A stretch of DNA of 64,000 nucleotides, taken from NCBI RefSeq assembly GCF_000002235.5, contig NW_022145594.1:17586412-17650411 (forward strand), read 5' to 3'. Of this stretch, positions 24,201-33,778 are shown one piece after another. Source of the stretch: Strongylocentrotus purpuratus (taxonomy: Eukaryota > Echinodermata > Echinoidea > Camarodonta > Strongylocentrotidae). The notes under the pieces were generated by a model. That model was not told the origin of the DNA and made no database searches. It was given only the letters and a program-made list of their open reading frames with translations. The translations under genes and the position numbers were made by a program. Numbering within the stretch: the stretch's first letter is position 1; each line of letters opens with the position of its first letter.

Positions 24201-25979
24201 AAGTGCGAAGCTACCAACATATCCTGAAATAAGATTTTATTATACCAATTGATTGATACATGTAGTATGATAATGTATCATTCTAATCATTACTTTCCCC
24301 TGTGTAATTTTTTAATTGATAAATCATGTAATTTACTCTTATTTTAAAAATTTTTGTGTCATTCCAAAAATAATTTTGACATTATCAAAGAAGTGGTAGA
24401 TTTCTCGTTGTTGAACATTATAAATTGTTCTTGGATATTGTTACCATTCTCAATATTTCTAAACACTGGTATTTTTTTGTTTTTAGAACCTCTAAATATC
24501 TGAAGTTATTATCATTCTTGCTCTAGACATCAGTATTCTTTTGAATGTTGTATTTTGTAGCCACTGAGATTCAGAACATTCAGATCGGAGAAGGCAACGT
24601 CTGTAGGGGGCTCACCATCCCCATGTACATGGTGTTCCCTCGTCTCTTCACCTGCCCGACGCTAGCCACTAGTAACTTCAAAGTTGGTAAGTTTGTTAAA
24701 GTAAGAAGCAGGCCTGATAATTACCCAATTTAAATCATTTTTTATTTCTTTTCCTGATTTGTCCTATTTTCTCCCAATTTTCTTACTCAAAATGGGGGGA
24801 ATGTTGTTAGATGCAATATTTTTCCCCGAATCCCTTTTCTTTTCTTTTTTTTTTTACTCAAGGGGGCGGGTGGTTGAGGAAAGAAAAAAGGACTTATTTT
24901 TTTTTAGTGCTCACTATAACCCCTGAAGAAGAGATGGATACTATGAGATACAGATACAGTGGTGTCGTGTGAGTCCACCCGTTGAGGGGGCGGGCAATGA
25001 AACAATGATTTGATTTTTTTTGGGAGGGGGGGGGGGGGGGGTCAGGCAGTGGTGTTTACTGAACTGGTCGGAAAATGAAATACAAATCCACAAGGTTGCT
25101 GATTATATGATTATACCACTGATCTCGTTATGCTTTTCTTGACTAACATTTAATTTGGTGTGACTCCAGTACGGTATATAAAAGGAAGCACATATTTTAC
25201 AGAATAGGCCGAATTTCACTCTTTTCACCAAAGAGTGATTTAGAGGTGAATGGCATTTATCAGTACTACTTGATTATTACCCCATATTGGCCCAAAATAA
25301 CATGAATTGTTGGCTAGAAACTATTGTCAAAATGTTTAAGTACAGATTCAGCCTTAATCTTTTTCCCCCTTTTTGTTATTTACTTCCGGATTTATCTCTA
25401 TTCTCTTACTATTTTTGCATGTTTGTACCGTAATTTACGTTGTATAAACGAGGGAAGGCCTTTCATTTTACTGCGAGGTGCAGTTGAATGTGTAAGATCA
25501 TTAATGTAAATTAAAAAACAGTAGAGGACCTAGGATAGAACCTTGTGGTACGCCGTGTGTAATAGAAGAAAAATTGGAGGAATTATTATTATAAACTTAT
25601 AAACTACATATGGAAATCTATCAGAAAGATTACTTTCAAACCAAGATGACAGACAATTTTGAGTGTTGAGTTAACACACCGACTACTGAGCTGGGGGACA
25701 TTTCCAGGCATAGCGCCAGGTGGAGGGGCGTAAATCAAAACTTTAAAAAATAAATAATTGTACCTGTGTATAAGACGCACCCCACTTTGAATTTTTTTTG
25801 GCGGCAAAAAAGTGCGGTTAATTACGGTAATCTTTAGATAGCTGTACTATACTGGTAATTTCTTCATTTGTTGTTTTCTTCTTCTTCCGTTCTCAGAATT
25901 TGAAATCAACTTGGTAGTAGTGCTCCTTGATGACCATTTGATAACGGAAAACTTCCCCATCATTCTGACAAGATTTTGA
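17084..25979 (+). CDS. VPS26C: VPS26C (DSCR3), Retriever complex arrestin-fold subunit
   Basis: Seven exons: 17084-17140, 19089-19232, 20920-21069, 22324-22479, 23416-23593, 24561-24686, 25897-25979. All have GT/AG borders and consistent phases (0,0,0,0,1,1), giving 297 codons plus TGA, the same length I recall for the human protein. The translation starts MAGLLDLRLKKANKIYSEG. It keeps family signatures including KTEIPFEVPL, LYETYHGVFVNVQ, RVETCGCAEGYARD, MVFPRLFTCPT and the C-terminal DDHLITENFPIIL. VPS26C pairs with VPS35L and VPS29 in Retriever, which with the CCC complex (Commander) and sorting nexin 17 recycles membrane cargo from endosomes to the surface. No breaks are seen. Introns hold several MITEs, a hAT element and SINEs. 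Confidence 0.96.
17236..17618. mobile_element. TTAA-type MITE, family A, copy in VPS26C intron 1
   Basis: Starts TTAAAGGGATCCGGTAAC and ends GTTAAACGATCCCT, inverted to each other, about 385 bp. The interior includes 'attataaaccttttaggtca' and 'cactacagtctattggggaa'. A frequent internal 60-residue frame is just the repeat. Other copies are at 19772-20156, 22679-23063, 27008-27305 (5'-truncated), 50952-51336, 63051-63382 and 63409-63733. Confidence 0.88.
17753..18381. mobile_element. hAT-type element with 8-bp target duplication, carrying a LINE fragment
   Basis: Terminal TAGTGCTGTA / TACAGCACTA are flanked by CTGTCCAG at 17745-17752 and 18382-18389, the 8-bp duplication expected for hAT. Next to the ends lie CCGTTTAACC-type blocks that are inverted copies. 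The interior is not a transposase. It consists of long poly-A tracts and a minus-strand reverse transcriptase fragment, so it is non-autonomous and probably a target of later insertion. It lies within VPS26C intron 1. Confidence 0.82.
17995..18240 (-). mobile_element. LINE reverse-transcriptase fragment (degraded)
   Basis: Corresponds on the minus strand to the same RT segment as 25490-25745, in poorer condition. The region for 'GVPQGSILGPLL' and the preceding 'SWFESNLSDR' can be matched but frames are lost. It is bounded by A-rich runs on both sides (17829-17862 and 18238-18295). Confidence 0.6.
18395..18838 (+). other. Purine-rich tract followed by an orphan reading frame
   Basis: After a GA/GAA-rich stretch (18395-18560) an open frame runs to a stop at about 18833. 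Its last 80 residues are of normal composition (for example GEEGVRTVLCASLGRIFGPE and CQNSYIMRPPNEPYGPSLW). I do not recognise it, and it has no clear splice sites in phase with VPS26C. It may be a fossil of another gene or element, or chance. Confidence 0.3.
19250..19640. mobile_element. Inverted-repeat MITE, family L
   Basis: Contains repeated 'tgacctcgaaacttgaaactc' blocks (19250 and 19397) and 'gcgggatattttgcaaac'. The same sequence occurs inverted at 56030-56445, and a partial copy is at about 31230-31395. Full termini at 56030-56445 read AGCTCGAAGATTGCCAAATA and TATTTGGCAATCTCGAGATG. Confidence 0.7.
19772..20156. mobile_element. TTAA-type MITE, family A
   Basis: Second of three well-preserved copies in VPS26C introns. 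Starts CTAAAGGGATCC and ends AACGATCCCTTTAA. Confidence 0.88.
20333..20494. mobile_element. Small MITE with GGGCCTTGTCTT-type termini
   Basis: Inverted ends GGGCCTTGTCTTAAAAAGAG and CTCTTTATGAGACAGGGCC, with GATCGATATCAATCGC inside. Same family as 3316-3435. Confidence 0.75.
21380..21550 (+). mobile_element. TTAA-type MITE, family B (3'-truncated)
   Basis: Begins TTAAAGCCCCAATGCACTAC and follows the family B consensus through the 'taatccctcctgg' block, then stops matching. Confidence 0.75.
21826..22020 (-). repeat. tRNA-derived SINE, second family
   Basis: On the minus strand it begins GGCACCGATGACTCAGTGG (box A) and has a box-B-like stretch near GTTCCGAATTC. The family core 'ATTAATCTTCATTACCAAGT' follows. 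Related copies are at 48045-48400 (interrupted) and 63744-63870. Confidence 0.7.
22064..22275 (-). repeat. tRNA-derived SINE with (AAT)n tail
   Basis: Shares 'tttcaaggaattaattcct' and 'gttgagtgtggcaaatgtag' with other copies. The AAT microsatellite at its plus-strand left end is the SINE tail. It lies about 50 bp before VPS26C exon 4. Confidence 0.75.
22679..23063. mobile_element. TTAA-type MITE, family A
   Basis: Starts TTAAAGGGATCCGGTAAC and ends CGATCCCTTTAA, with TTAA on both sides. It lies in VPS26C intron 4. Confidence 0.9.
23878..23993. mobile_element. Short inverted-repeat element
   Basis: GGTTAAAATTACGAACCTCT and CCAATAGTACT are mirrored by AGTACTATTGG and CCTCTTGCCTATATTTTTAACC-like sequence, about 115 bp in all, forming a hairpin-like unit in VPS26C intron 5. 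Confidence 0.6.
24687..25480. other. VPS26C intron 6, left part: poly-G run, no gene seen
   Basis: Contains G tracts near 25025-25040 and AT-rich sequence. I see no coding or mobile feature with clear ends. Confidence 0.5.
25490..25745 (-). mobile_element. LINE reverse-transcriptase fragment
   Basis: On the minus strand two adjacent frames give SWFESNLSDRFPYVVYK and GVPQGSILGPLLF. These are classic neighbouring motifs of the RT domain in CR1/L2/Jockey-like non-LTR retrotransposons. It is a short internal piece, frame-shifted, with no start or tail. The plus-strand right end is A-rich. Confidence 0.8.
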
Positions 25980-26995
25980 GATCCGCTGAAAACATCACTA
26001 TCAAAACAACTCCAATTGATCACGACAAGCAGGAAAGCCTAGCTCTTCATGTGGACTAAGTCTTTTGGTGTGTCTTTACAAGATTTCAAAGTACTCTTAC
26101 TCCTCGTTACTCTCCGTTACTCTCTGTTACTCTCCGTTACTCTCTGTTACTTTCCGCATTTATCCAGACTTTTGTACTCGCTTCTGTAGGAAAACACCAT
26201 AATCCAATTATAACACTAACGCCAACAGAATAGCATAACGGTCTTCAGAGGAGGAATTTTTATTTGTAAAAACATTTCTAGACTTTAGTGTTAGCACTTA
26301 GGTCACCTGACACAATGCATTACCATGCACACTTTCGAAACCTCCGACAGTCCCGCTTAAGTCCACAATAGTCCGCTAAATTTTGCTAAAGTCTTCTAAA
26401 TCCCATCAACTGAACTTCTATTGTAACGGACTGGTCGCATGCAGATAGAGGCAACTTTTCCGGGCCTATTCCGGATCTATGATATTGTTAATTTCCGGGT
26501 CTCCTGTAGAAACACACTGATTGTTCAGCCTCGTTCATGGTGATGGAGATGGTGCACATGTTGTGTCATTTGTTTGCAGGTAAAATTATAGTCTACATGA
26601 GTCCATAATTCTACCTGTGAGGCAGGGAACAGGACTATTTTACCAATTACCAGGTAGTAGTTTCAAAAGCTCTTTTCTTATTGGTGAATGTATGAAAGAA
26701 TGATTAAAGCATGTAGAGAATTAAATGTAGTATGTGCCGTACAAGAGCACAATATTTTTGTATCGATATTATGAACATAATCCATCTCATAGTGAAGTAT
26801 TATGCTCGGTTTCATTTCAAGGCTTCAATTTATTTTTGTATTGAAGAATTACGGTAATTCATATGAAATAGAGTGTTTGTCACTTGCCGCTTCCTGTACC
26901 GTTGGTTTGAAGCACACTACTCCCAGTACAAGGAAGCACTGTTGAGGCATTTTACAATGTCTATTTGCTCAATTTATGATGTATACTTATTTATC

Positions 26996-27001
26996 AATAA
27001 A
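26996..27001 (+). terminator. Candidate polyadenylation signal AATAAA
   Basis: First canonical hexamer well downstream of the VPS26C stop; an alternative is at 27378-27383. Confidence 0.45.
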
Positions 27002-27007
27002 CGCATG

Positions 27008-27305
27008 TTTGATTATCTAGATATTTATGATTGGAATTCAAAATTTTAAGAAATCGTTTTCCCAAGGATTTTGAACATTTTTTGTAATGACACTACAGTC
27101 AATTGGGTGAAATCAGTACCGGTATGATAAAACTGGTCACTCAAAGATTTTTTATTTTTTTGAGGCACTTCTTGATCATTATGAAGTGCACTTCTTTTAG
27201 GGCTTCAAAATATAGTATTCCATATCACACACACTGATAACGTCATGCAGGGCCACGCATCTCAGATTTGTATAACTAAAAACATTGTTAAACAATGCCT
27301 TTAAT
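27008..27305. mobile_element. Family-A MITE, diverged and 5'-truncated
   Basis: Matches the family from 'gattatctagatatttatga' to 'cctttaa' with many substitutions, so it is older than the other copies. Confidence 0.75.
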
Positions 27306-27499
27306 GGAGGTAGTGAAAGATTATGATTTGCAATGAAATTCTGTACATGTAATGTATATTCCATTTTGTACAAAAGAAATAAATATATCACTTTGATAAT
27401 GGTATACTCATTGTGTTTGACTTTGTTTCATGTTTATGGTATATAGACATTTTTTGAAATATCGAAATTTAATGGGGAGATATTATTACTAATCAGGGT

Positions 27500-27760
27500 T
27501 AGGGTTAGCCTAGGGAGCGAGCGAGGGGGGGGGGGGGAAGACAGTCTAGATGGAGAGAGAGAAAGAGAGCTAGAGAGCTAGGTGGTGGCAGAGAGAAAGA
27601 GAGAGTGCTAGGCGGACATAGAGAGGAAGAAAGACAGCACTATAATAGAGAGAGAGAGTGAGAAAGAGAGCAATAGATGGAGAGAAAGAGAGATCAGAGA
27701 GAGAGAGAGAGAGAGAGAAAGCTAGAGAGCGTATAGGGGGTAGGGGGGGGGACTATATTG
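27500..27760. repeat. GA-rich low-complexity tract
   Basis: A GGTTAGGG-like start near 27497 and a G run at 27527 precede long AGAG-type sequence. Confidence 0.8.
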
Positions 27761-27848
27761 AAAAGGAATAAATAAGGCGTTGTCTGCTAGCTTTATACCT
27801 ACGTTTTTGTCACTATCTTCTATAAGGCCATGCAAATACAAAAAAAAA

Positions 27849-28146
27849 AACATGTTTAGCGTCCTGTTTTTTTGAAAAATAGGAAGGAGGAGGCCCTTTT
27901 TTTTCTTCAAAATGACCGCTCAAAATGGCCGTTCGGTACATTTTCCCTGACAATCGCGCTTTTTTTCAAGTTGGCCGCCGACTTTTTTTTTTTTTTTTTA
28001 TTATTAAGAAATAGATCCATTTTAGCAGTGTTTTTCATGTTTTTTTTTCAAAAGAAAAAAATTCAAAAATACAAAAAATTCAAAAAAAAATAAATAGGAG
28101 GCGGCCCCCAAAAAGGAAGCGGGCGGGGACGCTAAACATGTTATTT
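27849..28146. mobile_element. Inverted-repeat element with ACATGTTTAGCGTCC ends
   Basis: ACATGTTTAGCGTCC near 27850 is mirrored by GGACGCTAAACATGT near 28128. The interior is T- and A-rich. Confidence 0.7.
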
Positions 28147-29033
28147 TTGTTTATAGCCTAATAGATCAATTGTGAGGTTTTCAATCAAATAAGGGACCAG
28201 CTGTTACTAGATAAAATATTTTTTTCCAAAACGAGATGAGGTAGTTATTGTTTTGTTAGGTTCTGCCCCGCCCCTTCCGCGTGATCAATGTGTTCTCAAT
28301 CGCCCGATATCGGCCGATGAAGGTAAGCTAGTGTTATCAACAATTCAGGCAAAAGTAATTATTTATAGCTCAACTTTTTCAAAATCATAGCTCAAAACAT
28401 AAAAGTATTTACAAAAAATTATTAATATTTGTAACGTATGAATATGAATAATTTTTTGTCACATATGCATGATTCGATAACATTTCTAAGTGAAAACCAT
28501 GACTATCACGATTTGAATAGAGACTAGGCTAGCTGAGCAAGGTCGATGTTTTTCTTTCTAGGACAGGATCATTTTTCTGCTTTCTGATGGCCACCGAATC
28601 TGTTTTTAAAACGCAACATATTTCAGACTGCTTTCCACTTAATCACAAAGAGGTATGCATGATTTATAAATGTCTTTTTTGTTTACATTAACTTGTTTTT
28701 TCGTTGAACAAAATGATCTTTTGGTAGATCTAGATCTAGATCTGTCGTCGGGTGTGTGTGCAGCGCTAGCCGTCTTGCCTCCGCCTAGCACCTGGGCCCT
28801 GGTATTCACGGGCTGCAGCACAGGAGCGGCGTAGGGCTACTGCCTAACTAACTGGTGCATAATGCTATCTCTGCACTGGTTCTGCGGCTTGGCCTGTCCT
28901 TGGCTTTTCGCCTTTTGCTTGGTACGTTTGGAATGCAATTGATTATGCAGACCATGAATATATGTGTGTGTTGAAGTGTGAAAGGATTTTCTTGACTTGT
29001 GCAATGAAGTAACTAATGGATGTTCCTTAGTTA
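28147..29033. other. Gene-free stretch, no feature recognised
   Basis: AT-rich sequence, with short AGATCT tandem copies near 28727-28742 and a GC-richer patch at 28745-28900. No exon or element with clear ends is seen. Confidence 0.45.
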
Positions 29034-29042
29034 CTTTCTAAC

Positions 29043-29800
29043 TAGCCTTAAGTTAAGGGCTCTCTCGAAATGTTTTTTTAATGATATTATTCGAGAGAGC
29101 CTTAAACGGCTCCCATACCCCTGCACGGAGAGGCATGTAAACAAAACTCAAAAGTGGTCCAAAATCACACTTTCGCGCACCCGACCAATATTGGACAGTG
29201 GCTTTGATAAATTTTGTCCTAGTTTTGGTCTTAATTACCGCTTTAATTTCAAAATCGGATCTAAAAATAACAAAATAAGAGCAATTTTCTTACCAGACCG
29301 ATACAGCTCAGCTCCCTTTTCACGTGTACCGTGTGAATTCACGATGTCTACACAATGGTGATGACCTCTGACTAGCACTTCGTAAATGTGCTGCTTCCGT
29401 ATAATGCGCTGAATAACACTCATACAGCGCATTATACGGAAGCAGCACAATTTACCCACAATTACGGAAGTGCCAGTCAGAGGTCATCACCATTGTGTAG
29501 ACATCGTGAATTCACACGGTACACGTGAAAAGGGAGCTGAGCTGTATCGGTCTGGTAAGAAAATTGCTCTTATTTTGTTATTTTTAGATCCGATTTTGAA
29601 ATTAAAGCGGTAATTAAGACCAAAACTAGGACAAAATTTATCAAAGCCACTGTCCAATATTGGTCGGGTGCGCGAAAGTGTGATTTTGGACCACTTTTGA
29701 GTTTTGTTTACATGCCTCTCCGTGCAGGGGTATGGGAGCGGTTTAAGGCTCTCTCGAATAATATCATTAAAAAAACATTTCGAGAGAGCCCTTAAGGCTA
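29043..29800. mobile_element. hAT-type foldback element, nearly perfect palindrome
   Basis: Ends TAGCCTTAAG and CTTAAGGCTA are flanked by TTTCTAAC at 29035-29042 and 29801-29808, an 8-bp target duplication. Almost the whole 758 bp is one inverted repeat, with the centre near 29415-29425 between 'cgtataatgcgctg' and 'cagcgcattatacg'. No coding sequence. Arm identity is very high, which suggests recent formation or ongoing arm conversion. Confidence 0.9.
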
Positions 29801-29807
29801 TTTCTAA

Positions 29808-31095
29808 CAGGGTTGTTTGATTTAAATCATGTCGATTTAAATCATGATTTAAATCGCGATTTAAATCACTTGATTTTTTTCAAAAAAATCACTGATTTAA
29901 ATCAACTTTTATGAAAAAAATTATTTTTCTCTATTTTCTCTTCTTCTTAACAGATACTTTCAATGTAATCATTTTCATTTCTGTTCCACATGCTTTAGAG
30001 ATACTTTAAAAGAATGATACACCCTCATGGAGTCTGATTTAACACCACTGTTTTATTTTCAAATTGTAAAACAAGCAAAACTGATGAAAACAACAAGTTT
30101 CTAACGAAGTAATGATAAATAACTCTCTGTATGTACACCAAACTGTTAAATCTTCAATAAAATAATATATAAAATCTACAAAGGTGCTCAAAGTCCACAA
30201 CTTGGATACTTTTACAAAACAGCTGAACTACTTGTATGTACCTCCTTCTTGTTACTATTAATACCCATTCTTTCAATTACTTAAGTTGAAGGCATATGTG
30301 TACATTTGATAAGAATTACATGTATATTTGCATGCTTGTGTATTTTCTTATCAATACCCAATTACCCATACATTCAATTACACAATTTCAAAGTACACAT
30401 GTATACTTAATAAGTAAGAATTTAAAAATGGGAAAGTTGCTGGGCAAGTGTTACTGTATGCAGCAATACAACTGCTGTGCTTGCTTGTTCATGTAATAGT
30501 TTGAAAAAACAGCACATCAATGATGTGGTGGACAGTGGTGCTTATCCTGCATCTTGCAACAAAATTTATTGAAGTTTTATTTGGAACTGAGGTTACACTG
30601 TAATGAAAACATAAAATGTGTATTTTGTTACAAGCATATCAGGAAGTGCCTATTGCAAATCTGGTTAAATATTACATTCAAATTAGATGTTAACGTACAG
30701 TTGTGACTTGTTGGAAATTCTCAAGTTCTTTGAGTACTTCATGCATTGGAGTAACACTTCGGATGTTTTGAACTGACTGATATAAAAATTTCAAGAGTTT
30801 AAATGTATACATAATACATAACATTACTTGGGCTTCCATAAAATGTCCCTCTCTATAATGCAAATAAATAAAAAAAAAAATTAAAAAAATTACCTGTATA
30901 TAAGTGGATTATTGTGTCAAATAGTACAATACACAATGTTCAAAAGACTACTTGACCACTATTATTGGTGTAAAACAGTTTAAATATAGTCTAAAACTTG
31001 TTAAGTGTGACCATTATTTTTCGTTGGAAAAAAATCAAAAAAATCTGATTTAAATCATAAAAATCTGATTTAAATCAAAAAAATCAACAACCCTG
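29808..31095. mobile_element. hAT-type non-autonomous element with GATTTAAATC termini
   Basis: Starts CAGGGTTGTTTGATTTAAATC and ends AAAAAATCAACAACCCTG. The right target copy CTTTCTAA is at 31096-31103. The left copy is 29034-29041, now separated from this element by the palindromic hAT that landed on its first base. The 1.29 kb interior is AT-rich with no transposase seen. Confidence 0.88.
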
Positions 31096-31103
31096 CTTTC
31101 TAA

Positions 31104-32035
31104 TCTTACTTCTAGACTAGTTGACTTCTAGTTCTAGCGAGCCTGGCAGACTTTTTTTATAATACAACAAAATCTTGCACTGTCTTATCACAGACACTCA
31201 CAGTGATGACTGAGCCAGTTGACAACTCACCTGGCCTGTCTTCATCAGACTGAAGTTGTAAAATAACCTGCTTTTGTAACTAGCCCGATGATCTGATCTC
31301 AATCAAGTTAGCCAGCTAATTTGCGTCTCGAACTCTCCATCAGCCCGCAGTTGCAATTAGCGGGCTACTTAGTACTTGGTCGAGAAAATATTCTGAGAAA
31401 TCTTGGTCTTGTTTCTTTTGCTTTTTGACGAGACAGGATAGGGCCCTTGGTCCAACTTACAGCTCTATTTGATAATCTAGATACAACTTAATTTATTCAT
31501 GAAGGACCTACTGTACATGTACAGGTGTAGACCCTAATTGTAAGTCATTTGAGGCCTGGAATGAGGGCTTCCAAGCTTCACATTTCATGTAGAATTGTCA
31601 GTGTCGGTTCAATTAACACCCACAAATTTGTGCATGCTCATGGAGTCATACTAATTGTCAGAATGCTGTGAAAAATGAACACCAGATGAATTGATCTAAA
31701 TTAATGAGTCACTAACTAGGAATCTGTGTTGATTGAATATTCCTTTTCCCTAAAATAACATTAGAACAGCAGAAAAAAAAGAGAAAAAAACAAACAAACA
31801 AACACAATCTCCCCCCTTATACCCCCCCCCCCCCAACAAAAAAAAAAAAAAAAAAACTTTGAGTGAAATACATATTGGAAAAATGTTTTTGTAGAGGAGA
31901 AGAAACAAGTTCAGGGCCTCATACTCTAAATGTGTTTTTAAAGTGGCAATTTGAAACATATTAAAGATTAGGGAATTTGCAGTATTTGAAGAAAAACATC
32001 AAAAGGATAAATCTTTAGTGACGTTGGGTTTTTCT
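31104..32035. other. Gene-free stretch with MITE fragment and poly-C/A tracts
   Basis: 31230-31395 resembles family L. Near 31790-31860 there are (CAAA)n, C-run and A-run sequences. Otherwise no feature is recognised. Confidence 0.5.
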
Positions 32036-33705
32036 TAGGCCTGAGTCATGTCGGGATTTTCATAAACCGGGTCCCGACGGCCTTGCACCGGTCGGGACCC
32101 GGTGTCCCGAAATCAGCTCGCAGGATTTGTCACTTGCCTCTATAAAAAGCGCATATCATCAGTATGTCCCTTAAAAGTGACATTTTTATCAGTCAAATAA
32201 ATCAACACATGCATACCTCGGCACAGATTGGTATATTCTTCCATTTGACATTATATTCATCCATGATTGGCGATGTTTAGTGCCATTATCGTGCCTCTAA
32301 AAGTAAAAAAAACTCGAGCAAAAATATAAAGACTACAATCGAGCCGCCATTTTGATTTATGCAGGTTGAATAAATCTGGTCAAAAAATATGAATGTTAGA
32401 ATAATAAAACGGCTTTCTAAAAAATTCTTCTGTACAATACCGATCATATAATATTTTAAAGACAAAAATAAATATTTATCTCTTATTTTAAACATCGCAT
32501 GCTTTTTTTAAAAGCTGAAAATTACTTGGTAATCATAAGAAGTTTCGATACGAATAGCTGTTGCAAGGCAAGTTCAGACTAGTCTCGGCAAAATGCGCAG
32601 TGCTCCTCGCTATCTGTAATGCGTGCCAGAACGAACCCAAACAAAGACGTGATCGTAACGAGAAAAAAATCATTAAAAACTACGAGAGCACAATTGGAAA
32701 GATATACTGCTCAAAATTACCATAATCAGATACATAACTTGGACAAAGAATTCAATAATCGCCCAAGAAATGCCACAGAAATTGTGATAATCGAGGAGTA
32801 ACTGGGTACATATTCTTATCGCAAGGGGCCTGCTGCAAATACTCGAATCCTTTGTTATACTGCTTTTTACCGTAGAGGGCGGTATTTGCCTCGTGTTCAA
32901 TTTAAACACGTTTAGATATATTGCAGCAGGCCCTTCCGATAATGATTGTACCTATAGTAACTCATTAAATATCACTATTTATGTGGCTTTTCTTGGACAA
33001 CTATTGTATTCTTCCTCCAAGTTATGTATCTGCTTACGATAATTTTGAGTAGTTGTCTTTCCAATTGTGCTCTCGTAGTTTTTAATGATTTTTTTTCTCG
33101 TTACGATCACGTCTTTGTTTGGGTTCGTTCTGGCACGCATTATAGCTAACAAGGAGCACTGCGCATTTTTCCGAGACTAGTCTGAACTTGCATTGCAACA
33201 TGCAGCTATCCGTATCGAAACTTCTCGTGATTACCAAGTCATTTTCAGCTTTTAAAAGAAGCATGCGGTGTTCAAAATCAAAGAAAAAATATATATTTTG
33301 TCTTTTAAAAATTATTCGATCGGTATGTTGTAAAGAAGTACTTTTTAGAAAGTCGTTTTATTATTCAAACATTAATGTTTCTTTCAACCTGATTTATTAA
33401 TTCTGCCGAGAGACCCGGCCAGTACAGAAGCTAGCTAGCAGCTGGTAACAACAACCCCATGGGGCGAACTGCTTTGCAACCCATATTTATATCAGCAGTT
33501 CGGATTGATTCTGGATGAGCTAGAATACGATTGGTAACAATTAAATACTTAAGTTTTAGGGTGGATTGATTTTAGTGGTGTGCAAAACTGCAATTTCTTA
33601 CATATTTCATTATTTTTTTCGGAGCGCCGGTTCTCAAAAAACGAAACCGGGACCCGACGGCAACGGTCGGGTCCCGGTGTGATCGACCGTACCGACTCAA
33701 GCCTA
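32036..33705. mobile_element. hAT-type foldback element, 1.67 kb, just upstream of MVK
   Basis: Ends TAGGCCTGAGTC and GACTCAAGCCTA are flanked by GTTTTTCT at 32028-32035 and 33706-33713, an 8-bp target duplication. The arms are long inverted repeats: for example 'gcgtgccagaacgaaccca' near 32621 pairs with sequence near 33120-33140, and 'gggcctgctgca' near 32826 pairs with 'tgcagcaggccc' near 32921. The centre is about 32870. GGGTCCCGACGG-type blocks lie near both ends. No transposase. Confidence 0.9.
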
Positions 33706-33778
33706 GTTTTTCTTTTCTCTGGTTTTCATTTTTATTCTCAGCATTTCTTGCAGACGTGCGCTTAAAAATTCATCCAAG

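Larger units (their letters stand above)
25980..27400 (+). other. VPS26C: VPS26C 3' untranslated region (probable)
   Basis: Follows the TGA at 25977-25979. There is a short tandem tract of TCTC(C/T)GTTAC near 26098-26155. AATAAA signals are at 26996-27001 and 27378-27383, the second followed by T/GT-rich sequence. A 5'-truncated family-A MITE (27008-27305) lies between them, so use of the second signal would place MITE sequence in the mRNA. Confidence 0.5.
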
